Below are positions 12,138 to 21,789 of a stretch of DNA of 64,000 nucleotides, one piece after another. The translations under genes and the position numbers were made by a program. Below the pieces are notes generated by a model, which saw only the letters and a list, made by a program, of their open reading frames with translations, did no database searches and had not been told where the DNA came from. Origin of the DNA: Candidatus Thiodubiliella sp. (lineage in GTDB: Bacteria; Pseudomonadota; Gammaproteobacteria; PS1; Pseudothioglobaceae); NCBI GenBank assembly GCA_029237605.1, contig JAQRGB010000012.1:112735-176734 (forward strand). The letters are read 5' to 3'. Within the stretch, counting starts at the first letter, position 1. Every line of letters begins with the position of its first letter.

Positions 12138-13829
12138 TTATTTAATCTGTTCAATCATCAGCTGTAAATTGCTGACACCTTGCCATTTATTAACAGATAG
12201 CTTATAAGCAATTTGCACTATTGTTTTATTAACAGGTGCTTGAAAAAATGCAATAGCATCATACACTATGTTACTGTCAACAAGTTTAATACTGCATTTA
12301 AGGTGTTTTTCGCCTACAATTTTTTGTTCTATTATCTCAAAATCTCCATAAAAAACTGGCTCCTCAAATCCTTGCCCCCATGGCCCACTATCTGCTACTA
12401 ATTGCGCATTGTTTAAAGTTATGTCAAATGCTTCTAATTTTCCATCAGTCAATAACTCCATCTTAGGTAATTTGTTATTCAAATGATCCTGAATAAAATC
12501 ATTAAATACCTTTTTAAATACTGCAAAATTCTCTTTATTAATACTTAATCCTGCTGCCATTGCATGACCACCAAATTTTAAAATCAAATTAGGATTTTTT
12601 CTATCTATTAAATCTAATAAATCTTTAATATGTACATCAGGAATAGAGCGAATAGAACCTTTTATAAATTTTTCTCCTGATTTAGCGAATACTGCCACTG
12701 GGCAATGATAATCTTCTTTCAACTTGCCAGCTACAATACCAACAATACCCTCATGCCATGACTCATCAAATAAACTTAGTGCAAATTTACCTGTTTCAAT
12801 ATTCTGCGTATTAATAATAACTTGCGCTTGTTCTTGCATACGAGCCTGCTGTTGTTTACGTTCTTGATTAAATTGCTCCAACTCCATAGCATAACGCCTA
12901 GCATCATTTATATTATTACTCAACAAACATTTAATGCCGCGAGAAATATCACTCAGGCGTCCTGCCGCATTAAGTCTTGGCGCAACTGAAAAACCTAAGT
13001 CACTAGCCTGTAAAGTTTGCGCCTTTCTATTTGCAATTTCCAATAATGCCAAAATACCAGGCGAACATTGGCTAACACGAATATGTTTAATACCTTGATT
13101 AATTAAAATTCTATTATTTTGGTCTAGTTTGACTACATCTGCCACTGTACCAAGTGCCACTAAATCCAATACTGTGCGCAAATCTGGTAATGGGATATTT
13201 TGTTTAGTGAAATAACCACACTTAATAAGATGTGTTTTAAAAGCTGACATCAAATAAAAACATACTCCAACACCTGCAAGATTTTTACTTATAAATTCAC
13301 AATCTTTAAGATTAGGATTAATAATCGCATCTGCGCTGGGTAAAATTTTACTAGGTAAGTGATGATCGGTGATAATCACATTAATGCCAGATGCTTTTGC
13401 CAACGCCACCCCGTCAAAACTTGATATGCCATTGTCAACTGTAATAATCAAATCTGGTTGTTTTTCTTGAATAGCTAATTTAACAATTTCTACACTAAGT
13501 CCATAACCATGCTCAAAGCGATTAGGCACCAAAAAATCAATAAATTTAGCACCCATTAGCCTGAGCGATTTAATTGCCACAACCGATGCAGTGGCACCAT
13601 CACAATCAAAATCACCAATAATTAAAATACGCTTATCGCTCAATAAAACTTTTTCGAGCAAATCAAGTGCAATATTTAATTGCCTAAAGTTAGGACTTAA
13701 TAAATTATCTAGACTTAAGGATAGCTGTACTTCTGAAACGCATCTAGTAGCATAAACGTTCTTTAAGAAAATGGGGATATCGTCTGAATAGGATTCAAAT
13801 AGATCTTTGTCTATTTCTCTAGTTAACAC
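12138..13829 (-). CDS. recJ: single-stranded-DNA-specific exonuclease RecJ
   Basis: 563 residues, normal for RecJ, a 5'-3' ssDNA exonuclease in recombination and mismatch repair. DHH-family motifs are clear: GDFDCDGATA, the VDNG aspartate motif and ITDHHLP, followed by the DHHA1 domain with FGGHAMAAGLS. The start at 13829 overlaps the end of thiO by 7 bases, suggesting coupling in an lspA-thiO-recJ transcript. Confidence 0.96.
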   Translation of the reverse strand: MLTREIDKDLFESYSDDIPIFLKNVYATRCVSEVQLSLSLDNLLSPNFRQLNIALDLLEKVLLSDKRILIIGDFDCDGATASVVAIKSLRLMGAKFIDFLVPNRFEHGYGLSVEIVKLAIQEKQPDLIITVDNGISSFDGVALAKASGINVIITDHHLPSKILPSADAIINPNLKDCEFISKNLAGVGVCFYLMSAFKTHLIKCGYFTKQNIPLPDLRTVLDLVALGTVADVVKLDQNNRILINQGIKHIRVSQCSPGILALLEIANRKAQTLQASDLGFSVAPRLNAAGRLSDISRGIKCLLSNNINDARRYAMELEQFNQERKQQQARMQEQAQVIINTQNIETGKFALSLFDESWHEGIVGIVAGKLKEDYHCPVAVFAKSGEKFIKGSIRSIPDVHIKDLLDLIDRKNPNLILKFGGHAMAAGLSINKENFAVFKKVFNDFIQDHLNNKLPKMELLTDGKLEAFDITLNNAQLVADSGPWGQGFEEPVFYGDFEIIEQKIVGEKHLKCSIKLVDSNIVYDAIAFFQAPVNKTIVQIAYKLSVNKWQGVSNLQLMIEQIK

Positions 13830-14809
13830 ACTAAATCTTTTATTCTATTAGCACTTTCAGGTGCCATGCTAAGCCCATTACGGAAATGTCCAGTATTGAC
13901 ATACAAGTGCTCTAACTGAGTATGTTTTTCAATAATCACATCCGTTTTACTTGCAGGCCTAAATCCAGCCCAATGATGCTTAATCTTAGCGCCTTCTAGC
14001 TGTGGAAACCTCTCAGTCACGAAAGCAAGCAACTCATCGCCCACTTTCTTATCAATGCCTTTATCAAAACCTACATCTTCCATAGTAGAGCCGACCAAAA
14101 TATGCCCATCTTTTCTAGGAATAATATAACAACCCTGATCAAGAACAATATGCTCTAGCATATCTATCTCAGCCTTAATAACAATCATCTGTCCTTTTAT
14201 AGGAAATATTTTGTTATCGTCGCTCAACAAAGAGGAACTCCAAGCGCCACCACATATAATCACCTTATCGGCATAATAATTTTTGTATTCAGTCTTAGCA
14301 CCAAGCACAACATTATTCTCAGTAATCAACTCATCAACCTTAGTGTGTTCAACAACCTCAACCCCTCGCTTAAGAATATCGGATTTAAGTGCTCTTAATA
14401 TCCTGGGATTACGCACCTGTGCCACATCTTTAAATACTCCGCCTCTTAGGTGTTTTTGAATGTTAATATTGTATTTATCCATCCATACTCGCGCCTTTGG
14501 TGTGTCATATTTATCCATCATTAACAAACCTGATTGGATATATTCAGGGTCAATGCCAGTATCCTCAAACAATGCAGCGCATAAGTCACCATACACCATT
14601 TGAGATGCAATACTAAAATCGTTGACTAAATCACTATAATCCCAGGGATAAAGCGGACTGATAATGCCACCGCCTGCCCAAGAAGATTCTTTAGCGCATT
14701 CACGTTGGTCTAGTAGAGTCACACGAGAGCCTGCCATTGACAATGTTCTTGCACTCATCATGCCAATAATGCCACCACCAATGATTAAACAGTCACTCAT
14801 TTTTTCCAA
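13823..14809 (-). CDS. thiO: FAD-dependent glycine oxidase-like protein ThiO
   Basis: 328 residues of the DAO/ThiO family. The N-terminal Rossmann motif (IIGGGIIGMMSA) binds FAD, and the C-terminal NTGHFRNGLSMAP is typical of glycine oxidases that make iminoglycine for thiazole synthesis in thiamine production. No other thi gene is nearby, so the thiamine role rests on family similarity. It overlaps lspA by 13 bases and recJ by 7. Confidence 0.85.
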   Translation of the reverse strand: MEKMSDCLIIGGGIIGMMSARTLSMAGSRVTLLDQRECAKESSWAGGGIISPLYPWDYSDLVNDFSIASQMVYGDLCAALFEDTGIDPEYIQSGLLMMDKYDTPKARVWMDKYNINIQKHLRGGVFKDVAQVRNPRILRALKSDILKRGVEVVEHTKVDELITENNVVLGAKTEYKNYYADKVIICGGAWSSSLLSDDNKIFPIKGQMIVIKAEIDMLEHIVLDQGCYIIPRKDGHILVGSTMEDVGFDKGIDKKVGDELLAFVTERFPQLEGAKIKHHWAGFRPASKTDVIIEKHTQLEHLYVNTGHFRNGLSMAPESANRIKDLVC

Positions 14810-15258
14810 TCCACTATCAATAATAATGCTACGCCAATAACAATAACAATATCGGCAAAATTAAAAATTGGCCAATTAAAACCTTGATAATGAAAGTCAA
14901 TAAAATCAACTACAAAGCCATTTATAATTCTGTCAATCAGATTACCAATAGCACCAGATAAAATCAAAGTTAAACTGATTAGCTTAAATTTTCTATTTAA
15001 AGGCGTTTTAAATATCCAAATAACAATAGCAATACTAGCAATAATAGAAACGCTTGATAAAAAATAATATTGCCAACCGCCACCATTAGAAAAAATGCTA
15101 AATGCTGCACCATAATTATGGACAAAAGTTAGTGAAAAGAATTCATTGACATCAATCGAATTACCAATACCACCTAAATATTCATAGGCCAATAGTTTTG
15201 TTAGTTGATCAAACACAACTAATAGTACAACTAATAAAAAATATTTATTGTGTTTCAT
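14797..15258 (-). CDS. lspA: lipoprotein signal peptidase II
   Basis: 153 residues with four transmembrane segments, an inner-membrane aspartyl protease that cleaves prolipoprotein signal peptides. Catalytic motifs are present: NYGAAFS, the first aspartate in GNLIDR and the second in FNFADIVI. Overlaps the upstream MFS-like gene by 4 bases (ATGA) and thiO by 13. The SlyB-like and BON lipoproteins in this window are plausible substrates. Confidence 0.96.
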   Translation of the reverse strand: MKHNKYFLLVVLLVVFDQLTKLLAYEYLGGIGNSIDVNEFFSLTFVHNYGAAFSIFSNGGGWQYYFLSSVSIIASIAIVIWIFKTPLNRKFKLISLTLILSGAIGNLIDRIINGFVVDFIDFHYQGFNWPIFNFADIVIVIGVALLLIVDWKK

Positions 15259-16034
15259 GTTCTGCTTGGATTATACTTAACAATTATCACAATCGGAATT
15301 ATAAAGCCTAAAATAATCACTACCCATAGCAAATCACCGAGTTGTGAATAATCTTGCGCAACTACAATAACACCATCATTTACCACTTCGCGCTCATCTT
15401 TAAAAATATCCGCTAACTCGCCACCAACCCAACTGGTAATAAAAATAGCAAAACCTAATGATAGGCGCCCTAATACTTGAATACTTGCTAATTCTTGATG
15501 AATTTTTTCTTCAGCCTGACTCTTGTCTATCACCTCAGTGCTCATTGTATCTGCCACCACATCTTGCATAACAAAACCAATAATAGCAATCACGCTGGCA
15601 AAAATATAAACACTCTTTTTAGAAAATGCTGCAATGATTGAATAATCGCCAACAACTGCAATCATTAATAAAGAGCTAATAGTAATCAGTAATGCACCGA
15701 TATAGATATAAGATTTACGATTAGAGCCAAAAATTAATACGCTATCAACTAATGAGCCAAAAATCATTTTCACCGTCCACGGCACAGTGAGCCATACACC
15801 CAACTCTGCCAAATTTGCCGCGCTCATATCTAACGTATCTTTCACCCAAAAGTTTGTGGCAATAGCAGTAAAAACACTACTGCCATAAGCAAAATATACC
15901 AATAACAATGGCACATAGCGTAAACGTAAGGCTTTAATTGGCGTTAAAAAAATATTCAGCATAGAAATTTCGTAGTTTTTATTGGTGAGAGTAAAAATAC
16001 TCAACATATAAGTTATGGGGGTAAACTTTTTCAT
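15255..16034 (-). CDS. MFS-type membrane protein, apparently C-terminally truncated
   Basis: At most 259 residues with about six to seven hydrophobic segments. [13 protein letters not shown], the [14 protein letters not shown] stretch and [13 protein letters not shown] resemble the first half of folate/biopterin-type MFS carriers. Full-length members are about 450-500 residues, so the second half is absent. The gene stops in an ATGA overlap with lspA, with no adapter at the junction, so the shortening looks real (deletion or stop). An internal ATG at 15962 (MLNIFLTP) is an alternative start giving 235 residues and a more typical N-terminus. Function uncertain. Confidence 0.6.
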   Translation of the reverse strand: MKKFTPITYMLSIFTLTNKNYEISMLNIFLTPIKALRLRYVPLLLVYFAYGSSVFTAIATNFWVKDTLDMSAANLAELGVWLTVPWTVKMIFGSLVDSVLIFGSNRKSYIYIGALLITISSLLMIAVVGDYSIIAAFSKKSVYIFASVIAIIGFVMQDVVADTMSTEVIDKSQAEEKIHQELASIQVLGRLSLGFAIFITSWVGGELADIFKDEREVVNDGVIVVAQDYSQLGDLLWVVIILGFIIPIVIIVKYNPSRT

Positions 16035-16068
16035 TATAATTTACTTATTTCAATATGGTGAGAATATT

Positions 16069-16854
16069 ATGGGATTTTTAAATGGAAAGAAAGCATTAGT
16101 TGTTGGAGTTGCCTCTAACCGTTCAATTGCGTGGGGCATTGCACAAGCAATGACAAGGCAAGGTTGTGAAATTGCGCTAACCTACCAGAACGAAAAGCTT
16201 AAAAAACGCGTAGATAAGTGCGCTAAAGTTTGTAACTCCAATATTGTCATACCTTGTGATGTTGCTACCGATAGTAGCATTGAAGAAACTTTCACTGAAT
16301 TAAGAAAATATTGGAATAACTTTGATATTCTAGTACATTCAGTAGCTTTTGCACCGCGTGAAGCATTAAATGGTAACTATATTGATGTCACTACACGTGA
16401 AAACTTTACCATCGCACACGATATAAGTTCTTACAGTTTTACTGCACTAGCAAAAGGCGCAAAACCTATGCTAAATAAAAATGGATCACTATTAACAGTA
16501 AGTTACCTAGGTGCAATTCGTGCAATTCCTAATTACAATGTAATGGGCGTTGCAAAAGCTTCACTTGAGGCAAATGTTCGCTATATGGCAGCGGCAATGG
16601 GTCCTGATAAAGGCATTCGTGTCAATGCTGTATCAGCAGGTCCAATCAAAACTTTAGCAGCATCTGGCATTAAAGATTTTAGTAAATTACTTGATTATGC
16701 GGCCACCTCATCAGCACTTAAGCGCAATGTAACAATTGAAGAAGTTGGCAATGCTTCTGCATTTTTATGCTCAGATTTAGCATCAGGTATTACAGGTGAA
16801 ACCACATACATTGATTCTGGTTATAACTTTTATGACAAAGGTCCTGATTTATAA
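16069..16854 (+). CDS. fabI: enoyl-[acyl-carrier-protein] reductase (NADH) FabI
   Basis: 261 residues from the ATG at 16069 (MGFLNGKK); an upstream in-frame start adds 18 non-family residues. FabI performs the last reduction of each fatty-acid elongation cycle. It has the divergent SDR nucleotide motif [13 protein letters not shown] and the active-site Tyr-x6-Lys (YNVMGVAK). Divergent from the MFS-like gene. fabG and fabD in this window act in the same pathway. Confidence 0.96.
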   Translation: MGFLNGKKALVVGVASNRSIAWGIAQAMTRQGCEIALTYQNEKLKKRVDKCAKVCNSNIVIPCDVATDSSIEETFTELRKYWNNFDILVHSVAFAPREALNGNYIDVTTRENFTIAHDISSYSFTALAKGAKPMLNKNGSLLTVSYLGAIRAIPNYNVMGVAKASLEANVRYMAAAMGPDKGIRVNAVSAGPIKTLAASGIKDFSKLLDYAATSSALKRNVTIEEVGNASAFLCSDLASGITGETTYIDSGYNFYDKGPDL

Positions 16855-16897
16855 GTCAAAACTAGGAATAAAAACCATAAAGTACAAGTTTTTTTTA

Positions 16898-17365
16898 TTA
16901 ACCGCCTAGTTGAAATTGACGTCTAACTTGTTTTAAGATACTTTTTATATCTTCTTGCCAGCGAAAAATAGTCATGCGCTCGTCATTAGTTTTAACTAAT
17001 GACGATAGTATAATTGGTGGTGTAGCAATCAATAAAGTATAATTACCCTCTTCCATTACTGTAATTTTTAATGGCAAAAATGGTACAATTTCAGGATATT
17101 TATTACTCATTTTTTTTATTTCATCATATTCGCCAAAAAATAGAATTCTATACTTGTCTGATTTGTAATTAAGCTTATTCAGTGCAAAGTCACAACGCTG
17201 AAAATAAGCTGGATGATAGTGATACGCCACAATAGTCTCATTAAGTGCCGCCCAAGTATCTACAAAATTTGCATCTACACGCTCAGTTAAAATCTTATTG
17301 TATACCGCAAATGTTGTGGCACTTAACAACATTATTATGCATAATGTTAAAACTCTAATTACCAT
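16898..17365 (-). CDS. exported DUF302-like protein
   Basis: 155 residues with a clear N-terminal signal peptide (VLTLCIIMLLSATTFA). The mature part (about 110-130 residues) has the DUF302-type pattern: a region around a single Cys (QRCDFALNKL), the FFGEYDEI strand and a hydrophobic VPFLPLKITVME strand before a C-terminal helix. It overlaps the end of the cytochrome gene by 7 bases, and that gene carries a second DUF302-like domain, so the two products probably act together in the periplasm. Function unknown; the family call is by pattern. Confidence 0.65.
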   Translation of the reverse strand: MVIRVLTLCIIMLLSATTFAVYNKILTERVDANFVDTWAALNETIVAYHYHPAYFQRCDFALNKLNYKSDKYRILFFGEYDEIKKMSNKYPEIVPFLPLKITVMEEGNYTLLIATPPIILSSLVKTNDERMTIFRWQEDIKSILKQVRRQFQLGG

Positions 17366-18396
17366 AGCGCCTCTTCAACCATTTCTTGCATTTCTTTAAT
17401 TAAAATAATGGCTGCTTCGCTGATTTGTTCGTTATTAAAGCGCGCCACTGCATACTTATAGTTTGCAAGCACAACACGCACTTTACCCTGCTCATCTTCC
17501 ACAACTGTGACCCTACATGGCAACATAACACCTAATCTTGGTTCTATTTTTAAAAAATTCTGCATATTATTAAAATTACAAAAACGAATTACAACTTGTT
17601 TTTTATCATCAACACTAAAATTCTCTTTTCGCAAACCTTCAAGTAACGTCCTATTTGCATAAACTCTAAAATTATAAGACGCAACAGAGTTTCGTATTTT
17701 TTTCACTGTTTCTTTTAATTTATATGGGCTATCGTAAATAAATGATACTGGTTCACGTATACGTCTAATAATGTTCTTATAACTAGGTGGCTTCTCATGA
17801 GAGCGAATAAAACTCACTACATCATTTAACATTTGGTCGGTAAAGTTAAATGCCGTAACAAATGGTACCATCTCAGTATTTTTAATACCATTTGCAATAA
17901 TATGTTTAATCATTTGATCTTCTGCTGAATACAAAAAACCTCGATTTATAAGTGATGGTGGTGAAACCAGTCTATCTTTTTGCCAAGAAAAATTTTTCCC
18001 AATACCTTGTCCACCTTTTAAATCATAGCCATGACAACTTTGACAATACTTCTTATAAATACCTTGTCCATTTTTAACATTACCCTTGATAGCTGCTACA
18101 TCATATTTTGGTGCTTTAATCCCAGCACGTAAAAATCTAATAAGTTCAGTTATCTGGTTATCAGAAAAATTGAATCCCTGCATAACTCGACCTGGTCTGC
18201 CACTTTTAATAGTTCTTTGCAAATACCTATCAGAATGATTGGCAATAGTCGATCTATATAATGGCAAACCTAAAGAACCTTGTTGAGAGAAGCCATGACA
18301 TTTTTCACAATTTTCGCTGTAAAGTTCTCTGCCTCCTGCCAAGCTTAATAAAGGCAATAACGCCAATACCAATATTAACTCTAGTTTTAGTTTCAT
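17359..18396 (-). CDS. periplasmic diheme cytochrome c with C-terminal DUF302-like domain
   Basis: 345 residues. A signal peptide (LILVLALLPLLSLAGG) precedes two class I cytochrome c domains with heme motifs CEKCH near residue 30 and CQSCH near 118. Distal methionines are plausible in GRVMQGFNFS and NTEMVPFVTAF. Residues from about 215 form a DUF302-like domain (RVYANRTLLEGL, GVMLPCRVTVVED, AVARFNNEQIS). The layout indicates periplasmic electron transfer coupled to an unknown DUF302 function. First of a two-gene unit with the stand-alone DUF302 protein, 7-base overlap. A link to sulfur oxidation is speculative. Confidence 0.8.
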   Translation of the reverse strand: MKLKLELILVLALLPLLSLAGGRELYSENCEKCHGFSQQGSLGLPLYRSTIANHSDRYLQRTIKSGRPGRVMQGFNFSDNQITELIRFLRAGIKAPKYDVAAIKGNVKNGQGIYKKYCQSCHGYDLKGGQGIGKNFSWQKDRLVSPPSLINRGFLYSAEDQMIKHIIANGIKNTEMVPFVTAFNFTDQMLNDVVSFIRSHEKPPSYKNIIRRIREPVSFIYDSPYKLKETVKKIRNSVASYNFRVYANRTLLEGLRKENFSVDDKKQVVIRFCNFNNMQNFLKIEPRLGVMLPCRVTVVEDEQGKVRVVLANYKYAVARFNNEQISEAAIILIKEMQEMVEEALW

Positions 18397-18421
18397 AAGC
18401 TTAGATTTTTAAAATACTTTC

Positions 18422-20263
18422 TTATAAGCGATCTGTAAATATTTCAATATTAGTATTTTTACGTAATGTTCTTAAAATACTATCAAACAATTCTTCAGAC
18501 TCAAAATTAAGCATTACACCTGATAATATATCATCTGATATGCCTTTAGATACTTTGATTGCCGATAATTTCAATACAACTGATCGTTGTTTATTTAAAC
18601 TTTGTGCGCCATAAGTTGCGCCATTATTTGGCTTTGGTAAAGAAAATACGCTATTAATAATCCCAATATCCTCTTGCTTTGACCCTCTTTCAACCCAACC
18701 AACATCTTTCCATTTAAGTTTATATTCATCTATTAATTTTTGAACAACACCTGTGTCACCAGCATTAAGTGAAGTGGAAATTTTATTGGCAATCTTGTCA
18801 ATAAAAGTCTTTGCTAATAAACTAGATAAATGTTTAGTAATTTCAAGTTTAGCTTCATCAAATTTTTTTTGCCTTTTAGTGATTTTCTTATTAATTTTTA
18901 ATATCATAAACTTATCTTTAGATAATTCAATTAATTTAGAATTCTCGCCCTTGTTCAATACCACGTCACTATAAGCTGCTGCCACAAACTTAACATCATA
19001 TTTCCTTGTATCTTGAGTAAAGAACTCAGAAACTTCAAACTCTAGGTCCATTTGTTTGGCTGCTTCTTCTAAACCTAATTCATATGATAGATTACTTAAT
19101 TGCTCTGTAAGTTTATAAATAGATTTTTGCACTTCACGTTCAGTGTAAATTTTAGTTAGCTCACTGCGTACTACTTCAAAAGTTTTAGTTTTTGCTGCCT
19201 TAATTTTATTTAACTTAATAATATGATAGCCAAAACTAGTTTTTAATGGTGCGCTCACTTCATTCTCTTTCATACTAAACACCTTGGCGTCAAACTCAGG
19301 TACCATTGTACCTTTAGTAAAAAATCCTAAATCACCGCCGTTATCTCTTGATGACTTATCTTGTGAGTATTTAGTGGCTAACTTAGTGAAAGATTTACTT
19401 TGCTTTAACTGCGCAGCAATAGTATTTGCTAATTCTTCAGACTCAACTAAAATATGCTGAGCTTTACGCTCTTCTTCAGTGCTAAAAAGCGCCTTCTCAT
19501 CTTCATAAAGACTAAGAAGGTTATCGTCATTCACTTTAATGCTTTTGGCAATTTTTTCAGTTGATAATTCAACAAAATTAACTTTTACTTTTTGTGGCTC
19601 AAAAAATATTTGTTTATTTTTATCAAAAAAATCTCTAACACTCTTAGGATCAATCTCCGCTTTATCGGTGTAGTCTTCTATATTAAGCGCAATATAACTA
19701 AACTTACGCTGTTGGTTATTCAATGATTGCATGCGTTTCAGCGTCAATGGCGTCACAAACGCAGAATCCAATAAATTATATTTAATTTGATTTTGTATTA
19801 ATTCTTCTGTTTGTATACTTTCATATTCAATATCTGAAAAACCTTTTAATCTGAGTAACTGTTTATATTTGTCTATAGAAAACTTACCTTCTACCTTAAA
19901 TGCATCATTTGTTTGAATAAACATCCACAACTCACGCGGAGTTATCGCATAACCAGATTCATCTGCTAATTTATTCAAAATTCGTCTATTGATCATTGAC
20001 TGGATAGTTAAAGGCCTTAGTTCAGAATTTATATCGTCTGTATAACCTTCCCCCAACTCTTTCTGTAAACGTCTTTTAATAGCGTTAAATTCTTTTAAAT
20101 ATGCCTCTTTAGAGATATCATCATTGCCAATACTGGCAACTATAATATTCGAATCACCTGTAAAGTATTCACTAACGCCAAACAAAGCGAACGGGATTGT
20201 AATCATACCAACGATTAAATAAGCAACCCAGCCTTTAGTTTTATTTCTAATAGAGTTTAACAT
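18422..20263 (-). CDS. ppiD: PpiD-like periplasmic folding chaperone (peptidyl-prolyl isomerase domain)
   Basis: 613 residues. One N-terminal transmembrane anchor (GWVAYLIVGMITIPFALFG) precedes a SurA_N-like chaperone region (about 35-240), a parvulin domain (about 265-360: AQHILVES, DKSSRDNGGDLGFF, SFGYHIIKL) and a C-terminal helical region. PpiD-type proteins sit at the SecYEG exit and help fold outer-membrane and periplasmic proteins. The length matches E. coli PpiD (623). It lies 25 bases upstream of the cytochrome gene on the same strand. Confidence 0.92.
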   Translation of the reverse strand: MLNSIRNKTKGWVAYLIVGMITIPFALFGVSEYFTGDSNIIVASIGNDDISKEAYLKEFNAIKRRLQKELGEGYTDDINSELRPLTIQSMINRRILNKLADESGYAITPRELWMFIQTNDAFKVEGKFSIDKYKQLLRLKGFSDIEYESIQTEELIQNQIKYNLLDSAFVTPLTLKRMQSLNNQQRKFSYIALNIEDYTDKAEIDPKSVRDFFDKNKQIFFEPQKVKVNFVELSTEKIAKSIKVNDDNLLSLYEDEKALFSTEEERKAQHILVESEELANTIAAQLKQSKSFTKLATKYSQDKSSRDNGGDLGFFTKGTMVPEFDAKVFSMKENEVSAPLKTSFGYHIIKLNKIKAAKTKTFEVVRSELTKIYTEREVQKSIYKLTEQLSNLSYELGLEEAAKQMDLEFEVSEFFTQDTRKYDVKFVAAAYSDVVLNKGENSKLIELSKDKFMILKINKKITKRQKKFDEAKLEITKHLSSLLAKTFIDKIANKISTSLNAGDTGVVQKLIDEYKLKWKDVGWVERGSKQEDIGIINSVFSLPKPNNGATYGAQSLNKQRSVVLKLSAIKVSKGISDDILSGVMLNFESEELFDSILRTLRKNTNIEIFTDRL

Positions 20264-20630
20264 AGCATTACTTTATAAAAAAATTAGAACGATAAATTAT
20301 AATTGGTTTTTATCATTAAATAAAGAAATTTACAACTCTTTCGATGATTTAAGGTTAAGCCCATTATTGCAGTATTAATAAAAAAACGAATAGCTCAGTA
20401 AAGTAGCCATTAAAAGAGATAGATTATAAAAAAAATTAAATAGCTTTCGTTTCTTATATAATTTGTAGATATATTAATCTTAAGTCACTCTCATATTCTT
20501 TATCAATTAACAACCAACAACTAAATTTTGCCTTATGTGACATCCCATCAAAAATATAATATAATGTAATAAGATAACTACAAATAAATAATACCACATT
20601 TTAATATTAGATTAATAATAAAATAACTTT
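20264..20630. other. 367-bp AT-rich gap between divergent genes
   Basis: Between ppiD (leftward) and the GT25 gene (rightward). Stops in all frames and no RNA gene visible. It should hold promoters for both genes, but no clean -35/-10 pair stands out in this AT-rich DNA. Confidence 0.6.
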
Positions 20631-21452
20631 ATGAATAAACAAATACCAATTACTGTTATTAACTTAAAAAAAGATACTGGTAGAAAGAATAAAATTACGC
20701 AACAATTAAATGATCTAAATCTTGAGTTTAGTTTTTTTGATGCAATTTATGGTGCTGAATTAAATGATAAAGAGTTTAATGCAGTATATAACCCAAAGCA
20801 CTCGATTAAGAAAAACGCAAGACTATTAAGAAAAAATGACATTGGTTGTGCATTAAGCCATTTAGGAGTCTACCAACAAATGTTAGATGATAATATAGAT
20901 AAAATGATTATATTGGAAGACGACGTCATTCTTGACAAAGAGTTTGTAAATGCATTAGATATTATTGGATATTTACCTGAAAATTTAGAAATATTTTTAT
21001 TAGGTTATTCATCAAAGAGGAGAATGCCTTGTAATTTTAATATAAAATTAAAAAATAACCATACTGCATTTAATATAGGAGTGTCGCCAAAACAGAGGGG
21101 TGGTCTTTATGCCTATGTTATCAATAAGAGAGGAGCGCTCAGAATGTTATCCTACAAAGACTCTATATATCAATCTATAGACTCATATACTGGTGATTAT
21201 CGTTATATGAATGTTTATAATATATATCCTAGAGTGGCAATGCAAAATCATAATATTCCTAGTTCAATTGGCTATGACGACTGCGTGAGCGATGAACCTA
21301 GATGGAAGCAGCAAAAAATTATTAAAATTATTAGAAATTATAATAATAAAAGAAGAGCTAAAAGACAAAAAAATGAAGCAGTGTCTGTAAGTTGCATATT
21401 GCATAAAATTAAATTTAAAATTAAAAATGGTTTTAAAGATTATTATTCATAA
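20631..21452 (+). CDS. glycosyltransferase family 25 (LPS-type)
   Basis: 273 residues. The N-terminal ITVINLKKDTGRK strand, the SHLGVYQ motif and the metal-binding acidic ILEDDVIL motif are typical of GT25 enzymes that add sugars (often galactose) to lipooligosaccharide. The C-terminal 60 residues are very basic (NYNNKRRAKRQKN), which suits peripheral binding to the inner membrane. Acceptor unknown. It is not in a visible polysaccharide cluster, though galU follows on the other strand. Such isolated genes are often horizontally acquired; I see no direct mark of transfer. Confidence 0.85.
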   Translation: MNKQIPITVINLKKDTGRKNKITQQLNDLNLEFSFFDAIYGAELNDKEFNAVYNPKHSIKKNARLLRKNDIGCALSHLGVYQQMLDDNIDKMIILEDDVILDKEFVNALDIIGYLPENLEIFLLGYSSKRRMPCNFNIKLKNNHTAFNIGVSPKQRGGLYAYVINKRGALRMLSYKDSIYQSIDSYTGDYRYMNVYNIYPRVAMQNHNIPSSIGYDDCVSDEPRWKQQKIIKIIRNYNNKRRAKRQKNEAVSVSCILHKIKFKIKNGFKDYYS

Positions 21453-21789
21453 TATATAGGTTGTAAATTTTAGTGTAAGTCGGATCGTAGCAATATAAAC
21501 CACAAAAAATCAATAAATTACATAAGTAAAAATTAGAATATAATGCATAATACCGCTATATTACGTCAAATTAATAGCAGCTTAAGCCAATAAATAGATA
21601 ATTAGGATATTTAGCGAAAGGCACAACAACCGTTATTCCTCTAAAATAAATAATTATGACGTATTTACTACTAAAAACCTTTGGGTAATTTTCGAACCTA
21701 AACTCAACAAATAATTTTTTATCAAACTAAGTAGTGATTTTATATTTTTTTTAATTTTTTCCACATAAGTGGAAATAGCTTTAGGATCT
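21453..21789. other. 337-bp gap with a partial adapter
   Basis: Convergent region between the GT25 gene and galU. No gene visible. The 15-base adapter fragment at 21477-21491 lies in it, so continuity of the assembly across the gap is doubtful. Confidence 0.6.
21477..21491 (+). other. sequencing adapter fragment, type B, 15 nt
   Basis: AAGTCGGATCGTAGC, the first 15 bases of the type B adapter, 25 bases after the GT25 stop codon. Shortest of the 17 copies; alone it would be weak, but it starts with the same base as the other copies. Confidence 0.8.
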
